The position numbers and the translations under genes were made by a program. Under the pieces are notes generated by a model, which saw nothing but the letters and a program-made list of their open reading frames with translations, was not told the origin of the DNA and ran no database searches. From Larix kaempferi (Eukaryota; Streptophyta; Pinopsida; Pinales; Pinaceae), in NCBI GenBank assembly GCA_027924585.1, contig BSBM01000442.1, positions 7,440,001 through 7,504,000 of the forward strand: a stretch of 64,000 bases of DNA, in the 5' to 3' direction. Each line of letters begins with the position of its first letter. The first letter of the stretch is position 1. Below, in pieces: positions 11,609-25,020 of the stretch.

Positions 11609-12720
11609 ACAACACCTTTAGTTTGGGGGAGATGATAGGCCCCGATTTTCCATCTTTTTTCCAACCTTTCCTTATTCTTGTACCCATTTTTGCTACTACT
11701 CACCTTCATTTTCAACATGTCCTCATCCACATTGAATTTATCATGAATGTGATCCTTTGTTTCATTTTATGACATTTCATTGAAAACTATTAACATTGTA
11801 GAAGAGTCTTATATACTTTGTATCTAATTTACAAGGTGATGTATGCTACAGAACAGGTCACTAGGAATATGATGCGTATATTCCATTTTTCTATGGAATT
11901 GGTTGCTATGGATCCACAATATTTCAAACAACAACCTTCCTATGCTACAAATCCACAATTCATGATTGATGCAACTCCGCCCAAACCATTAGAACTGTGG
12001 ATCCATTCTAGATGTCACTTTTCTATTGGTATACTTAACACATGCCACTATTAAAATTGTTGTTGCAGCATAACCATGAGTTATAGTTGTTGTGCATCCA
12101 TTGTTTCAGCAACCCACTATAGAACCAAAGTAGTTTTTTATAAAATAGTTTGTTGTAGAACCAACAATGGAGAACATGCACAAGAATATTCTGTCAAATT
12201 ACATTGTTGGAACCAAGCACTTGTCTAGGTCAATATTCCTATAGTAGATGTTTCTAATACATTTACGAGCAACCAATTAGGTTTCTATGTTTTATTAATT
12301 CCTTTATTTTCATAGACTTGGTTTCTACAACACCTTGAAAACCTTTGATTCTCAAGCATGATTCCTTTAATTGTATTTAGTAGACAGTTAGAGGGTTTAG
12401 CCTATAAAATGATGCATACCCTCTTGGAATGGATGATATATAGGATACAATACTCAGTTAGGTAATTGAATATTTCTTTGTAATATTGCTAGTTTAATAA
12501 ATCCAATCTTTTTCTATTTCTTCCATGTATGAATTTTTGAGTTAGAGCGTTATTGTGAATTGAGAGTTTGGCTGCTAAAGATCCTCTAGTTCCTTTCTTT
12601 GCAAAGGAAGGTCCCACTCTGAAGAGACAGGCGTTATGATGTTATTTTTCTCTTTATTAGCTTAGTTCAAGTTCAATATTATTTATAGTTCAGTTTTGTC
12701 GTTGCATCACTTTTTTTTTA
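11609..12720 (+). mobile_element. Polypurine tract and probable 3' LTR of the old LTR element
   Basis: Continues the 5945-8643 element after the nested insertion. GGGGGAGA at 11625-11632 is followed by a TG start (TGATAGGCCCCG) at 11633. A TATA box CCTATAAAATG at 12401 and AATAAA near 12496 are spaced as in a plant LTR promoter and poly(A) region. The right end is not resolved; about 12720 is a guess. Confidence 0.5.
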
Positions 12721-13315
12721 GTTTCATTTTTAGATTATGTTCATTATTTACAAGCTACAAATTGTCGTGTGTGCCAATGAACTTGTGTGCTACTAATCCT
12801 ATATCTTAGAATTTCATTTTGATTGTATGTTCTTTTCTTTCAAGGTTAAATTTCTTGTTTTCTTGCAACTCGGTTAAACTTTTTTTTATTAGAAGTAGAA
12901 TTAGATTTATGGGTAGATTGTAAGTAGCAAGTTAGCATATAGAATCTTGATTACTTTTGAATACGTGCATATATTTTTCACGATATCTCACAAGTGTACA
13001 AGAATTGGATTTATAATTAAATGCACTCTCATGCTAAGTACCTAGTTGAAGTTCATAAGATATATAGAAATCCCACCACATTGTTTTCCAATCATCCTAC
13101 CACCTCTGAGACACATCCACTAGCATTATATTTTTTAATTGGTATTAAAAGGTATTCAGGATTTGATACAAACTCCCATCCTCTTATAATCCAATCATAT
13201 TTCCATCATCTAATGGAGAAAATTCCAAAACCATATTAATGACTACCTTTATCAATTCTTTATCACCAAATCTAGATGATATTTGTTTCCCTTCCTTAGG
13301 TTTTGAGGATGTATT
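12721..13315. other. Unassigned AT-rich sequence
   Basis: No coding frame of note and no repeat boundary seen. The last five bases (GTATT, 13311-13315) look like the left TSD of the following solo LTR. Confidence 0.4.
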
Positions 13316-14641
13316 TGTAATGTCCCCATTTTGACCCCATTATATTAAAATGTAAATGATGTAATATTGTTATAAAATCATGGTGAAGAGCTCAAGGCCA
13401 AGGCCCCGCCATCGATTTATTGATGCATACGGTTTGCGTGCTAGCTAGGCACATTGGAATTTCAACATCATGTAATATGCATTTTAATAAAAATACCCAC
13501 AACTAGCTATGCAATGCAACAGAGAGACGGAGGCATGATTTTACAAGGAATTGGGAGGGAAAACATTCAAACCCTTGAGCCAACCAAGTCAAGCCAAGTG
13601 TCAATGAAGAGAACCCATCAAACCCTCAACTACCCATGTTGACTTTTGTACCCAATCATTGATTTCTCCCAAGAGTTGGTTGAGGTAGTTAATGCCTTGG
13701 GGAATGGGAGGTATGGCTGTCCAAATTCGAGTATGGGAAAGCCACCCTGCATGGAAAAACGTGTTTGGCTTCTTAGGCAAGAAAAGGGCCATGAATTGCT
13801 CCCCAAGCCATTACCCATCAACCAACTTTTCTCTCCCACGAGTTTAGAGCTACCTGGGCATTTTTCTCCATGGTTTTGCTGTGTCTTTCCTCAATCTCCT
13901 AGCTAGGAAGGACGTTTTTATGTTGTATAACAGTGGGGAAGAAGGGGAAATGATTTGGGGGTTTAACTAAGGCCGTTTTGGCCCACTGAATGCTCATACA
14001 TCTATGGGAAAAATCGATTTTCTTCCTTGGGGTTGATTCCCTCTTCCCACAATCTATTTTTGGGTGTGCAATGATTTGGGAAAACCCTTAGACCCTATTT
14101 TGTCAATCCCATAGTTAAATGTGTATCCCTGTCCAATGATTGTGCTTGCTGTGTGAGAAAAGAGTATGTTGGGGTATGGTTTATGGGTCTCCATTGTTTT
14201 GGCTTGAGCTTGAGTGCAGGCACCTAGGGTTCCAATGTAGCTCGATAATCCCAGCTGTGGACTGGCTTGGCTTAGACGAAATGATTAATTGGCTGTTAAT
14301 GAGCTGGAATGTCCCGTTTTCCTTGTAGAAGTCATGCCCAGCTCGGGGGTAGTCTCTGAGTGTTGAAATAATACAGGTTGGGCAGATACCTATGGTTGGG
14401 TGGAACGTTGCAGCGACATAGCTAGTTGTTTGGGACCATTTCACCATAAAGATAAGTGTTTCTTTGTCTATTTTGATATGCTGTATGCATATGATATGTG
14501 TGTGGATAATGTTTTAATTCCGCTGCACACATCTCTTTTAATTGTATGAATCTAATGAATTGCGCTGAGTTTTATGAAAAGCCCCATAGAATGGCATCAT
14601 GTTCCCTTCCTTGCATTGGGTCCAAGGGTGGGTACATTACA
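13316..14641. mobile_element. Solo LTR, gypsy-like, 1326 bp
   Basis: Begins TGTAATGTCCCC and ends GGGTACATTACA, giving perfect 8-bp terminal inverted repeats (TGTAATGT and ACATTACA). Flanks GTATT and GTAAT form a near-perfect 5-bp TSD with one mismatch. No internal region, PBS or pol lies next to it, so it is a solo LTR left by LTR-LTR recombination. A phrase shared with the LTR at 15904 (AGCTCAAGGCCAAGGCCC) shows they belong to one family. Confidence 0.78.
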
Positions 14642-14699
14642 GTAATAGGTTATAAAATTTACTACTATATATCTCAACCTTATCTTGAGATTCCCTTGA

Positions 14700-17600
14700 G
14701 AATTAAATGGAACCTTCCCTTAAATCCAACATGTCCAACCCCCTAGATGTGAATTTTGTAGTAACATAATCAAAAGGAGGGAAGGGACATTTAACTACCT
14801 TTTGAACTCATGAGAGAGAAAATATCTTGATCCTAGCTTAGACTAAATAATAATAAGCTTATTTCCCTCATGATGGGTTTATGTTTGAACATAATTTGAT
14901 CTTTGTAACCATTGTCAATATCATATGCCCAATTCTTGAGTGAATCCTTCTCATTATATAGAATGTGAATAGGACTTGCCATGTCACCCCCGCATAAAGG
15001 AGTAGAATGTGAATATGAATTGTCTCTAAAGAAGGGTTTCAATAACATTTTAAGGAGAATTTGTCTATAAATATATATGCTCCGAAACATTCCTTTATCC
15101 CTCATACATCCTTAAGAATGTTCCTCATATTGGCCATTCATGAAATAAAAACCTCTTCCAAAGAGACATTTGAAGTGTACCTTCAACTAGAGGTGTTCCT
15201 AAAACCTTGACAAGCCCTAAATGGGCACTCCCTTTAAATATGGCCATGCTTCTACCAACATGAAATGCATTGAAAGTGAATGTTTTAGTATTCAAGTTCC
15301 TAATTGATTGAAAATTTTCCAAACACAATATCCATTAAAGTTAGAATATCTTCCCTCAAATTCATATCAACACACATTATAGCCATTAATTTGTAAATAT
15401 TATATTTAGTCCTTTCATCCATGGTGATATATCTCCACACATAATTTCCAATATAAACAATATTTTTCTCTTCCCTTATTTTAATTATTAATGTTGGAAG
15501 ATTGATCCAAGTAGCTTGAATATTCAAATTCTCTTGTAGAGGGTTGAAACATGGAGACCACTCTTTTAATGATAGATATGAATTGCTCCAAAACTAGTTG
15601 TTTATGTTCTTCACATTGTTCACATTCATAAATAGAACATTAACAAACCTTTCACCAACATGTACTAAGATAGAATATGCCCCATAATGTCCCTCCATGA
15701 TTTGTGAACATAATAAAGGGAAACCGATTTAGAGATGAATCATCCATACAACTTTCCTACCAAGGAAAACTTCTAGTAATATAGATCCTAATCTAAGAAC
15801 ATATCTTCTCCTAAAACCATCCAAACTTTCCCTTTCTTCATTTTACTACCTTCACCTTCAACTTCTTTTCCCTACAAGTTGGTTATGCCTTCCCTTGATC
15901 TACTATAACACCCCCAACTTGACCCTTGTAATGTATTGAATTAGATTATATAAAATGATGTAAATGTGCTTGTATGGATTCCTAGTGTGGAGCTCAAGGC
16001 CAAGGCCCTACTAGTGAATGGATAGGCATGTATGATGTAAATATTTTTAATTGTGCCATATGGTTGGCTAGTCATGCTAACTCAAAATCTATGAGAATAT
16101 TATGATAGAAAAATAATAAAATGGTCCAAGATAGATGTGTAAATATAACTAGAGGGGCTATGATTCCACTAGAGGGGAAGAGGAAAGGGGGGCCATGGGA
16201 TATTAAATCCTCTATTTATTGTCATTTTCCTTAAATGATCCAATTACTTCCTTTTGGTTGTTAAATCCAATCATTGAATGCATGTGTGAAGTTGGTGGGG
16301 AACGTATTATCATGTAGCTATGTAAGCATGGGATGAATATAATTCTATGACTATTGTAATAGCACTCTCTTCTATATTCAAAAGTTATGTCAACTGCCTT
16401 TTCCATCATCCTCTCATCTCCTATGAATTCTATTGTCCATTTTCCATTATGTGGATTTTTACCATCAGAGTTTAGATTACACAAACTTCTTGCTTATGCT
16501 TCCATTACCAATTACCAGGCTTTGAAGACCTATAAATTCAAATTTGGAAATAGAGATGTATATTTGAGGGAAAATAAGATATGGTTGTAGGTGAGAATAA
16601 AGGTTGGGAAAGTAAGGAATATTTACACATTGAGTTTTTCTCCTCTGGAATGATTGAGAATCCATGAATTAATGCTATAGGAGGTTCTCTAACAACATAC
16701 AACAGATTGGACTCTTACTGCATGCACTAGTAAGCATTGTAAAGGTTGGATTTCCTGGGGTAATTCTGGATCAATGAAGGGGAATGCCTTCCTTGTTTTG
16801 TGTGAATAAGTTGGAGGATTTCCATGGATATGATGGTTGAGTGAGATTCCTATAGAGATCTAGATGAGAATTTGTCTAAGCATTGAGTGCAAATTGGGTT
16901 GTGAGTTGAGATAAAATCCCATAGGTGTTCCCTTCACCATGGTGGCCTCATAACCCAACTTGGGGGCGGTCTCTCAACAAAAATAGTATATGTTGGATAG
17001 AGTTCCTACAGTTGTGTAGAAAATCACTCGAACACAACCAATTGCTTGAATCATCTTTGTTTAAAGATAAGTATTCTCTCTGTATTTGAATGTGTAACGA
17101 TTTTATTTTATGCATGTGATGAATATGTTTTAGATGAATGATGTGTGTGTATGGACAATGTTTATTTCCACTGTGTTTTTTATGTATGCATCTACACACA
17201 CATTTTATTGTTTATGAATTTTGTATTATTCCCATGGGGGGGGGGGATTTAGAGGCCCAAAATTCATAAATCTCCTCTCTATTGGTTGCAATGATGGATG
17301 GTGACATGACATATACATTATTTGTATTCCTTAAAATCATTTCCCAAGGTCATTCATGCAACTCAACCTTAGAAAAATTTGAACCTCCTTCACCAAAAGA
17401 ATGTGTTTGGTGATTATACTTTTCCAATGATAGAAAATCAAAACTTGAGATATGGAAAATGGTTCATGACATGGTTTTTGGATGATTTAACTAATAATTC
17501 TTGTGGAGGAGTAAAAAATTTCCATCTAGATTCATATTGAGCCTCCATCCTTTTTCTTGAAGTACCATATATTGAATTAATGGCAGTCCCCTTATTCACC

Positions 17601-17897
17601 CTTGGTATTGAATGTAAGGCCAACTCACTCTTCACCATATCCCTCCACATAGGGAAAGATGGAAGGGGGGAAAGGCTTTGTTACATGAACTAGGTTCAAA
17701 TCCCTCCATAGGTTCACTTGTCTACATAGTAGATCCCAAATCCATCGTGTGCTAAAATTCACTAGGGATCTTAACATCTACAAAGTGTAGAAAAGAACCA
17801 TTTACTAAGGAAAATTACAATTCATTTGTAGCCTCCTTGCTAATGCCTTGAAATCCTCTTCTTATTGTTATTCTTGAAACTTGATTGTTAAAATTAA
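14700..17897 (-). pseudogene. DUF4283/CCHC protein pseudogene, copy 1 (split by a solo LTR)
   Basis: Minus-strand coding remnant in two parts, 17312-17897 and 14700-15903. Recognisable pieces are a DUF4283-like core (KEWSPCFNPLQENLN, then MDERTKYNIYKLMA, around 15370-15560) and a zinc knuckle of the form CxxC-x-KHGHI-REC around 15230-15290, the usual DUF4283 plus zf-CCHC_4 order of plant LINE ORF1-like proteins. Stops and frameshifts are frequent, and no reverse transcriptase follows. It matches copy 2 at 19358-21156 nearly end to end apart from the LTR inserted at 15904. Confidence 0.65.
15904..17311. mobile_element. Solo LTR inside DUF4283 copy 1
   Basis: 1408 bp, starting TATAACACCCCC (TG decayed to TA) and ending TGACATGACA, flanked by TCTAC (15899-15903) and TATAC (17312-17316), a 5-bp TSD with one mismatch. 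The limits are supported independently: the second pseudogene copy runs uninterrupted through the same point (TTCTACATTATT, 20561-20572). It shares a start motif and an internal AGCTCAAGGCCAAGGCCC phrase with the solo LTR at 13316. Confidence 0.78.
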
Positions 17898-19357
17898 TAC
17901 TGACCATATGATATTATTTCCATACTTTTCTCTTTCTCTTTCTAATATTTTTTATGTTATTTAACACAAAATGAAGAACCACTTATTTAAGCTCCATTTG
18001 CAATTTAAAAAAAATGAATATACTTATACAAGTTATACTAGTGGTTGTGGAGCTCAAACTCAGCTCATAGCTTAGGGACCCTCCTCAATTATCAATTCCA
18101 CTAATAACAGAAAACAAATTTAAAAAAAAAAGAAAAAACTTGTCACAGCAAGAGTGGTGTTATATATTGTTTTTTCTTTCTTTCTTTCTTATAATAACCT
18201 AATGATGTTTTGTTAATAGATTTTACTCTATCATGAATTATTGAAAGATAATACCATAAAGTATTGTAATAGCATGATGATGTTTCCCTAATAATTTTGA
18301 TACACGTTAGTAGAGGGGATTGATTGTCTCATAGATTTGATATTTAATGATTCATAATATTAAAAGTTAATAATTATTATTATCTAAAAATTATTGTTGA
18401 TTAATCATTTTTAAATAGATTAACATCATAACAATATATTTAAATATGTTTTTAAATAAAATTTAGAGTTTTGTTTATATATATATTTATATATGAAAAT
18501 AATAAAAATAAATTATTGTAAAGATTATTATAGAATTTGTTTTTTAATGATTTTTTTTAATAGTAATAATGGAAAATTGAACATTTTAGTTATATTCTCT
18601 AGTAAAATATCGTGACAATGAAAGAACACAGAAATAACATCAAATTAGTAAAACAATGTGAAATAATAACCATGAATGAATATAAATATAACATCAAATT
18701 GAATATATATCTAGGTAGTTTACATCTAGAAAAATCCTCAAAAAACCAGAACAGATGATACTGATGGTGAAGCCCATGAAAACCTATCAAAACCTATCAA
18801 CCTAGAAAAGAAAGTAATGGAGAAATGTTTAAAAAGTGCTTAAAAGGATTTCATAACTATTTATAAAAGGAAGCTTATAATACACTTGCAAGAGCTTATG
18901 TATTTTTAGTTTTAAAGTCTCAAGTTTCTCAATCCAAATAAACATATAAATTATAGAATTTATCCCCTTAGCCTCCTGGAGATCAATTTTACATTATGCT
19001 TCTAAGAAAAACAAAGATTGAAACTCTATGGTAATAAAAAATAAAAAACAAAGATTAATTGTAAATCCCACTGTAAACCTTAGATGGAATATTATTTGAA
19101 TGCTAGAAATGAGATTGAAATGTGCAAAATAGCAGTGCCATGATTTATACCTTGTCTTGGCTTAGATATCTTCGTCAAGTCCAGCATTGATGGTTTCTGA
19201 AATTCAAACCAATCGAATCCTCTCAAGTCTAAATACATTTTGATAAGTTTCTCACAATGTAAATGATGTTCCCAATTTCTATATTTTGAACCGAGGGGTT
19301 TCAATAATAATCAAATAACACGTGAAAATGGGATTCAATGGACCCACCCTTTGATAA
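17898..19357. other. AT-rich spacer between the two pseudogene copies
   Basis: Very AT-rich, with a TTTC microsatellite near 18174-18190 and TATATATATATT near 18477. No coding frame or RNA gene recognised. Confidence 0.5.
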
Positions 19358-21156
19358 TTAAATGGAACCTTTTGTTAACTCCACCATATCCAATCCCCTC
19401 GATGCCAATTTTGTGGTAACATAATAAAAAGGAGGGGAAGGGACATTTATCTACCTTTTGATCTCACAAGAGAGAAAATCTCTTGATCTTGGTCTAGACT
19501 AAATAATAAAAGAAATATTTCCTTCCTGATGGGTTTATGTTTGAACATCATTTGATCTCCGTAGCCATGGTCGATATCATATGCCCAATTCTTGGGTGAA
19601 GCCTTCTAATTATATAGAATGTGAATAAGACTTTCCATGTCAACTCATCGAAATGAGTATAATGTGAATATGAATTGCCTCTAAACAAGGGTTTCTATAA
19701 CATTTAAAGGATAAATTGAAAATAAATATCTATTCTCCCAACTATCCCTTTACCCCTCATACATATTTAAGAATGATCCTCATATTGTCCATCCATGAAA
19801 AAAACCCTCTTCCAAAGATAATTTTCAAGTGTACCTTCCATTATAGATGTTCTAGAAATCTTGACAAGCCCTAATGGGTCACTCCCTTTGAATATGGTCA
19901 TGCTTCTACCAACATGAAATGCATTGAAATTGAATGTTGTAGTAGTCAAGTGCCTAATTGATTGACTGATTTCCAAATACAATATCTAATATTAAATCTA
20001 GAATATCATCCATCAAATCATTCTCAACATAAATTATAGGGCCATTAATTTGTAAATATTAGATTTAGTCCTTTCATCCATGGCGATATATCTCCACACA
20101 GGATTTTCAATCCGAGCAATATTTTTCTCTTCCTTTAGTTTTATTAGTAATGCTGGAACATAGATCCAAATAGATTGCGTATTCAAATTCTCTTGCAAAG
20201 GGTTGAAACATAGAGACCACTCTTTAATGATAGATATGAATTGGTACAGAACTAGTTCTTGATGTTATCCACATCCTTCACATTCATAGAGATGAACATT
20301 AACAAACCTTTCACCAACATGTGCTAAGCTAGAATATACCCCATAATGGCCCTCCATGATTTGCAACCATAATCAGTGGCAACATATTTAGAGATGAATC
20401 TTCCATGAAACTTGCCTACCAAGGAAAAATTCTAGTAATAGAGAGCCTAATTATGTAAGAAGATATATTCACCTAACACCATCCAAACTTTCCCTTTCTT
20501 CATTGTTACTACCTTCACCTTCTTCTTCTTTTCCCCAGAAGTTCCCTATGCCTTCCCTTGTTCTACATTATTGACATTCTCTAAAATCATTGCCCAAGAC
20601 CATCCATGCAACTCAACTTATAAGACTTCGAATCTCCTTCACCAAAAAAATGTTTTTTTTTATTATACTTGTCCAAGGATAGAAACTCGAAACTTGAGAG
20701 AGATGGAACATGGTTCAGGACATGGATGTTGTATGATTTCACTAATATGTTTGTGAAGGAGTCAAAGATGGCCATGTAGATTCATACTAAGCCTCCATTC
20801 TTTTTCTTGAATTACCATTTATTGACTTAATGAAAGGCCCCTCATTCACACCCGACATTGAATGTAAGTCCAACTAACCCTTGACCATCTCCATCCACAA
20901 AGGTGAAAATGGAAGGGGGCCGAGACCTTGTTACATGAACTAGGTTCAAATCCCTCCATAGGTTCACTTGTCTACATAATAGTTCCCAAACCCACCTTGC
21001 CCTAAAATTCACTAGGGATATTAACATCTACAAAGTGTAGAGAATAACCAGTTAATTTGGGAAGAAAACTAAAAGTCATTTGCAACTTCCTTGCTAATTC
21101 CTTAAAATCTTCTTCTTATTGTTTTTTCTTGAAACTTGATTATTAAAATTAAAATT
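19358..21156 (-). pseudogene. DUF4283/CCHC protein pseudogene, copy 2 (uninterrupted, truncated by gypsy)
   Basis: Direct repeat of 14700-17897 without the solo LTR. On the minus strand the DUF4283 core reads VGKFHGRFISKYV, then EWSLCFNPLQENLN and MDERTKSNIYKLMA (about 20040-20430), and the knuckle reads CISC-x-KHDHIQRE (about 19880-19940). Stops and frameshifts disable it. Homology to copy 1 ends at about 21156, exactly where the gypsy LTR begins, so the gypsy insertion cut this copy. Confidence 0.65.
20562..20566. other. Preserved empty target site of the solo LTR
   Basis: TCTAC here is the uninterrupted counterpart of the TSD that flanks the solo LTR 15904-17311 in pseudogene copy 1. Confidence 0.72.
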
Positions 21157-22431
21157 TGTTGGTTTGCTTTCTTTTTGGGAAGACTCGGGTTCAGAGAAGT
21201 TAGTGCAACAACAAAAAAACCCCTTTCATTGGCCCTTTCAGCATCACCCTGTAAACAGGATGAAGTATCACCCGAAGGGAATATGGGGGGTTGCAGAATC
21301 AACTTTCTGTAACCTTGGCGATGTGCAGATGTGGTCAACAACCTCTATAAAATCCCTATTTATCATCCACTAACAAAATAGAATGAACAGGTTACTTCAC
21401 ACTTCAAAGCTAATCAACAGTATATAGAACTACGTTGAATCTCTATTGTATTCACCAGATAGCTACGCATTCATCATTCTAAGTGTTCCTCCAGAGCATT
21501 CATACACATGTATTCCATTTACTCATCATACAATTACGATTCACATACATATGAAAGCAAATACATAAACACACCATAAAATCATATACATAAGCACGTC
21601 ATAAAATCATATACATAAACACATTATTTACGTGGTTCACCCCCAGGTGGGAGCTACGTTCACAGGAACTGTTCTTTTATTAGCTTTGAAGGGTAACAGT
21701 TCTAGTCTACGCACTTAGCTGTAGTCTCTTCTCTACAATCATATCTCTATGCACTCAGCTGTAGATTATGTTCTCTCTTTGATCACTCTCCTTCTATTAC
21801 TCTCACCTGATAACAAAAAAATCCAACAACCCTTCCTTATACAAAAATACCCATATATATAGGTGTGTCCAAAGGTCATATATTACAATAAATATGGGCC
21901 AACCCCCATATGAACCAAAACCCAAAACTCCCATGGTTCTCCTGTAGACCATGATAAGCTTTAACTTTGTTGTCCCTCTGGCGTTGCTTCCTCTGACTCT
22001 GTCACTTTCTCTGAAAGCGCACCTCTGACTTCTGTAGTGGCATGCCCTTTACACCATTCTACTTCTTAACGTCATGTTCCTGTAGCAGTCAGGTCACCAC
22101 TCAACCTTTAAATACTCCAACCACCTCTGGTTGTCCTTGGTACTTTTTCTTTATTGAGGAAACAGGTCCTTTCTTCTCAACTGAACTTCGCTCCATACCC
22201 TCTGCCCGAGATTTGCGGAGTCTCCTTTCTCCCAAAAATGGTCAATGGCAGGCCTCGCCTAACTGTACTTGCCTTATTAACTTCTACTTATTGGGACACG
22301 CTCAACAGGCCCCTAACACTTACTTATGGCTCGCCCCCGAGCCATTTTCACTGGGTTATGCTGACTTCGTGTCGCTTGGGATCTTCATATTTACTGTGAA
22401 ATCTTGACATGTTGCACTCAACTTCGCAACA
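21157..22431 (-). repeat. Gypsy 3' LTR
   Basis: 1275 bp. On the minus strand it starts TGTTGCGAAG after a purine tract (reverse of TCCTCCTTAGTTTC, 22432-22445) and ends ACCAACA, giving TGTTG/CAACA ends. It carries the plant LTR signature GTGAACCACGTAAA (reverse of 21627-21640) and a TATATATGGG-type promoter element near 21850. The left edge coincides with the point where pseudogene homology stops. Confidence 0.72.
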
Positions 22432-22499
22432 TCCTCCTTAGTTTCCTACTCATATTCTTTCACTGTGTCAAGCAACATCACAGATATAAGTTCTTACAT

Positions 22500-25020
22500 C
22501 TGGTCCTTAACTGTCTTTTCTGTTGTGCGAAGCTCTTGCAAATTCACCTCAATTTCTTCAGAGAGCGCCAATGCCTCTTCCTACATTGGTTTCAAATTTT
22601 CCACAGTTTCTTATTCTTTGGTCCTTAATTCTTGCAGTTCTTTTTGGAGCTCCTTTGTTTCTACGAACTTTTGTATTCTCTGCCTCAGCAGAAAATCCTT
22701 CATCGCCATGTTCATTGATTCAAGGTCCTTTTGCTTCTTTTGTACTTCTCCATGGATCTTCTATAAGTATGGGTATTCCTACAATATGACCCATGACTTG
22801 GTCACTTCTTCTAATAAGTCTTGACATCTCGCAACTTTCATGGAGATGCTCTCTGTCAAAGTTTTTAACTCTTCAGCTCTTGTTGTATTTACTTCTAGTG
22901 GAGTGCTAGGTTGTTGTCTAGCCTCCAAGTATGCAATCTTCTCTTTTTATCCGATTTCCATGTTCTCCATCTTTTCTTTAAGATTGTCGACTGTAGTACC
23001 ATCTTGACTATAGTCGCTTCTACTTCAAGTTCTTCGTCGAAGTATGGGATCTTCGCATAGACTTCCTCTATGGATTTATTCAACTTCTTCTGCCTCTCGC
23101 GAGCGTCTACTAACTCATCGATCCTCAGTCGACATTCATTATTCAACTCATTGTTGCTCTCTTCCAGCTTCAGATGTTGGTTTTTCATGTCCTTATCCTT
23201 AATCTCTTCTAGGACCTGGAAGTGTAGATCATGCAGTCCTTCTATAAGTAACATTCCCATATTAATGTTTAAGTGCACGAGCTACTTCACACCTTCAGTG
23301 ACTTCGTCTTATAAGAATATAACATTTGTCGGCTCTATGCGCACCAACCAATGTTGCATCATTAGTGCAGGTGATTTCCTTTTTCTCCGGCTTGTTTCCT
23401 CTGATCTATCTTCAGAGTCCAATCCTTTAATTATATCTCTTTATACCTGCTCTACTCTTTCCATCATATTCTTCAGCTTGGCGATTCTCTCTACCATGTT
23501 TGTTTGAAGTTGCTCCTGCTTCTTGTCTTTTTTTCGATTGTTTCTTCAATATGGGCATGGACTTTGGCTGCGATGCAGTCATATTCGTCATCTTCCAACT
23601 TCGCATCAAGCGGAGTCTTAGTCACTTTTTGCTTCTTTCTTTTTTACCCCTCTGGCACATCCATGGCGAGGTTCTTTCTCTTTTCTCCTACTGGAGGATT
23701 TCCAATCTGTTGTTGTTCTTTTTCTTGCTCTTCTTCCTGTTGATCATCTCCTCCTTCGAGACCATCTTTCTCTCGCTTGTCACTGTCATTGCCGCTATCA
23801 TTAGATGTCGTAAGCAGTGCCTCTGGCGCATCAAATTTCCATTCGAATGGCCAATCCTCAATGATGAGGTCAATATTATATGCTTCTAGCTGTAATTTAC
23901 CCTCATACCATTCTAGATTTGTTGGCTCTCTAGGCTATATGGATATAATGGAGATTAGCCCTGAATCTCATCTTCCTTATGTACATCATTGTCACTTCTT
24001 TTGGGATACTCGAAGTTCACGTAATCACCTTGCATAATTGTTGGTAGAATGTGTATAGTTTCACATTGTTCAACCTTTGTCTTTATGACCTTATGTCACT
24101 CCACATATTTGCGTACTGAGGTCTGCGACAATCCCTAGTGAATGTCGGTACATTCTATTGGTACTTTGGATCTGTTGAGCCCACAAATGTGATGAGGACT
24201 ATCAGCCAACTGTAATGAAACTTATAGTCCTTGTCCTATGCATCCACTACATTGTTCAGAAATTCATTTAACAGGTAGCCTTCCCAATTGAACGGTAGCC
24301 CCTCCTTAGCCTTAGTAGCTTGGGAGATCGCAGCAGCCAAAACTTCTATCAGTCTGCATTTTCTTAGTACCCTTCCTATGAGAAACTGTACTGTGAACCT
24401 CGTGGTGTCATATTCAATATGTTCTTCTTGATAACCTTGAGTTCCTTTAACTAATCCAAATTCGTTCTCCATTTTCTTGGCGAGGCATTTATCTTTATTA
24501 TTACCCACAAATTCCATTGTAGGGTCAGTACCTCATTTGCTGAGATGTGTGATCCTATAGATAAGATCAACATTTATATCTATCTTGCGGTCTAGCCACA
24601 AGTATCCCTGGTGTGTGCATGAAAACAACACACGCACGACGACTGTTGGCTCTAGACTTCGCCCAAAGTGTGGAATTCTCAAGATGTTCAGCAGTCCTGA
24701 AGACTGTAACGGTGCAATCCAATCTTTTGCTTGTATGGTTGTTTTCTTAGTGGCTTCATCGAACTTTCTGCACATATATTGGTCTAGCTGGAACTGCAGA
24801 TACTTGTTCGCATTCAATAGATTGTAATCTACAAACTTAATGTTCAGGATCCTGCCCAGCAAGTTGTCCTGTCCTCGAACATGGCTTGACATTGGAGGCA
24901 GATGGATGTCATACTGTGGGTTCTTCTTCAACACTACCGCGAGTGCATCATCTTTTTGTGGTGGAATGTACTCAGGTATCAACATAATCAACCTCTCAGG
25001 AGGTCGCTCTACCTAGTGTT
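22500..25020 (-). pseudogene. Additional ORF downstream of gypsy integrase
   Basis: A minus-strand coding remnant of roughly 800 codons between integrase and the 3' LTR, same orientation as pol. It opens with MIMLIPEYIPPQKDD (24991), runs through blocks such as DINVDLIYRITHLSK and KEGLPFNWEGYLLNEFL, and ends in a Glu/Lys/Leu-rich coiled-coil-like region (23278-22895). Plant gypsy lineages can carry extra ORFs after pol, but I cannot assign this one to a named family. No signal peptide or membrane segment typical of an envelope protein is visible. Stops break it at 24530, about 24235 and further down. Confidence 0.6.

Noticed and set aside
22042-22824. Overlapping plus-strand frames of 74-121 codons
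   Set aside because: They lie antisense to the gypsy LTR and extra ORF. Ser/Phe-rich composition is typical of antisense to Glu/Lys-rich coding.
23070-23889. Plus-strand frames of 129-145 codons
   Set aside because: Antisense to the coiled-coil part of the gypsy extra ORF.
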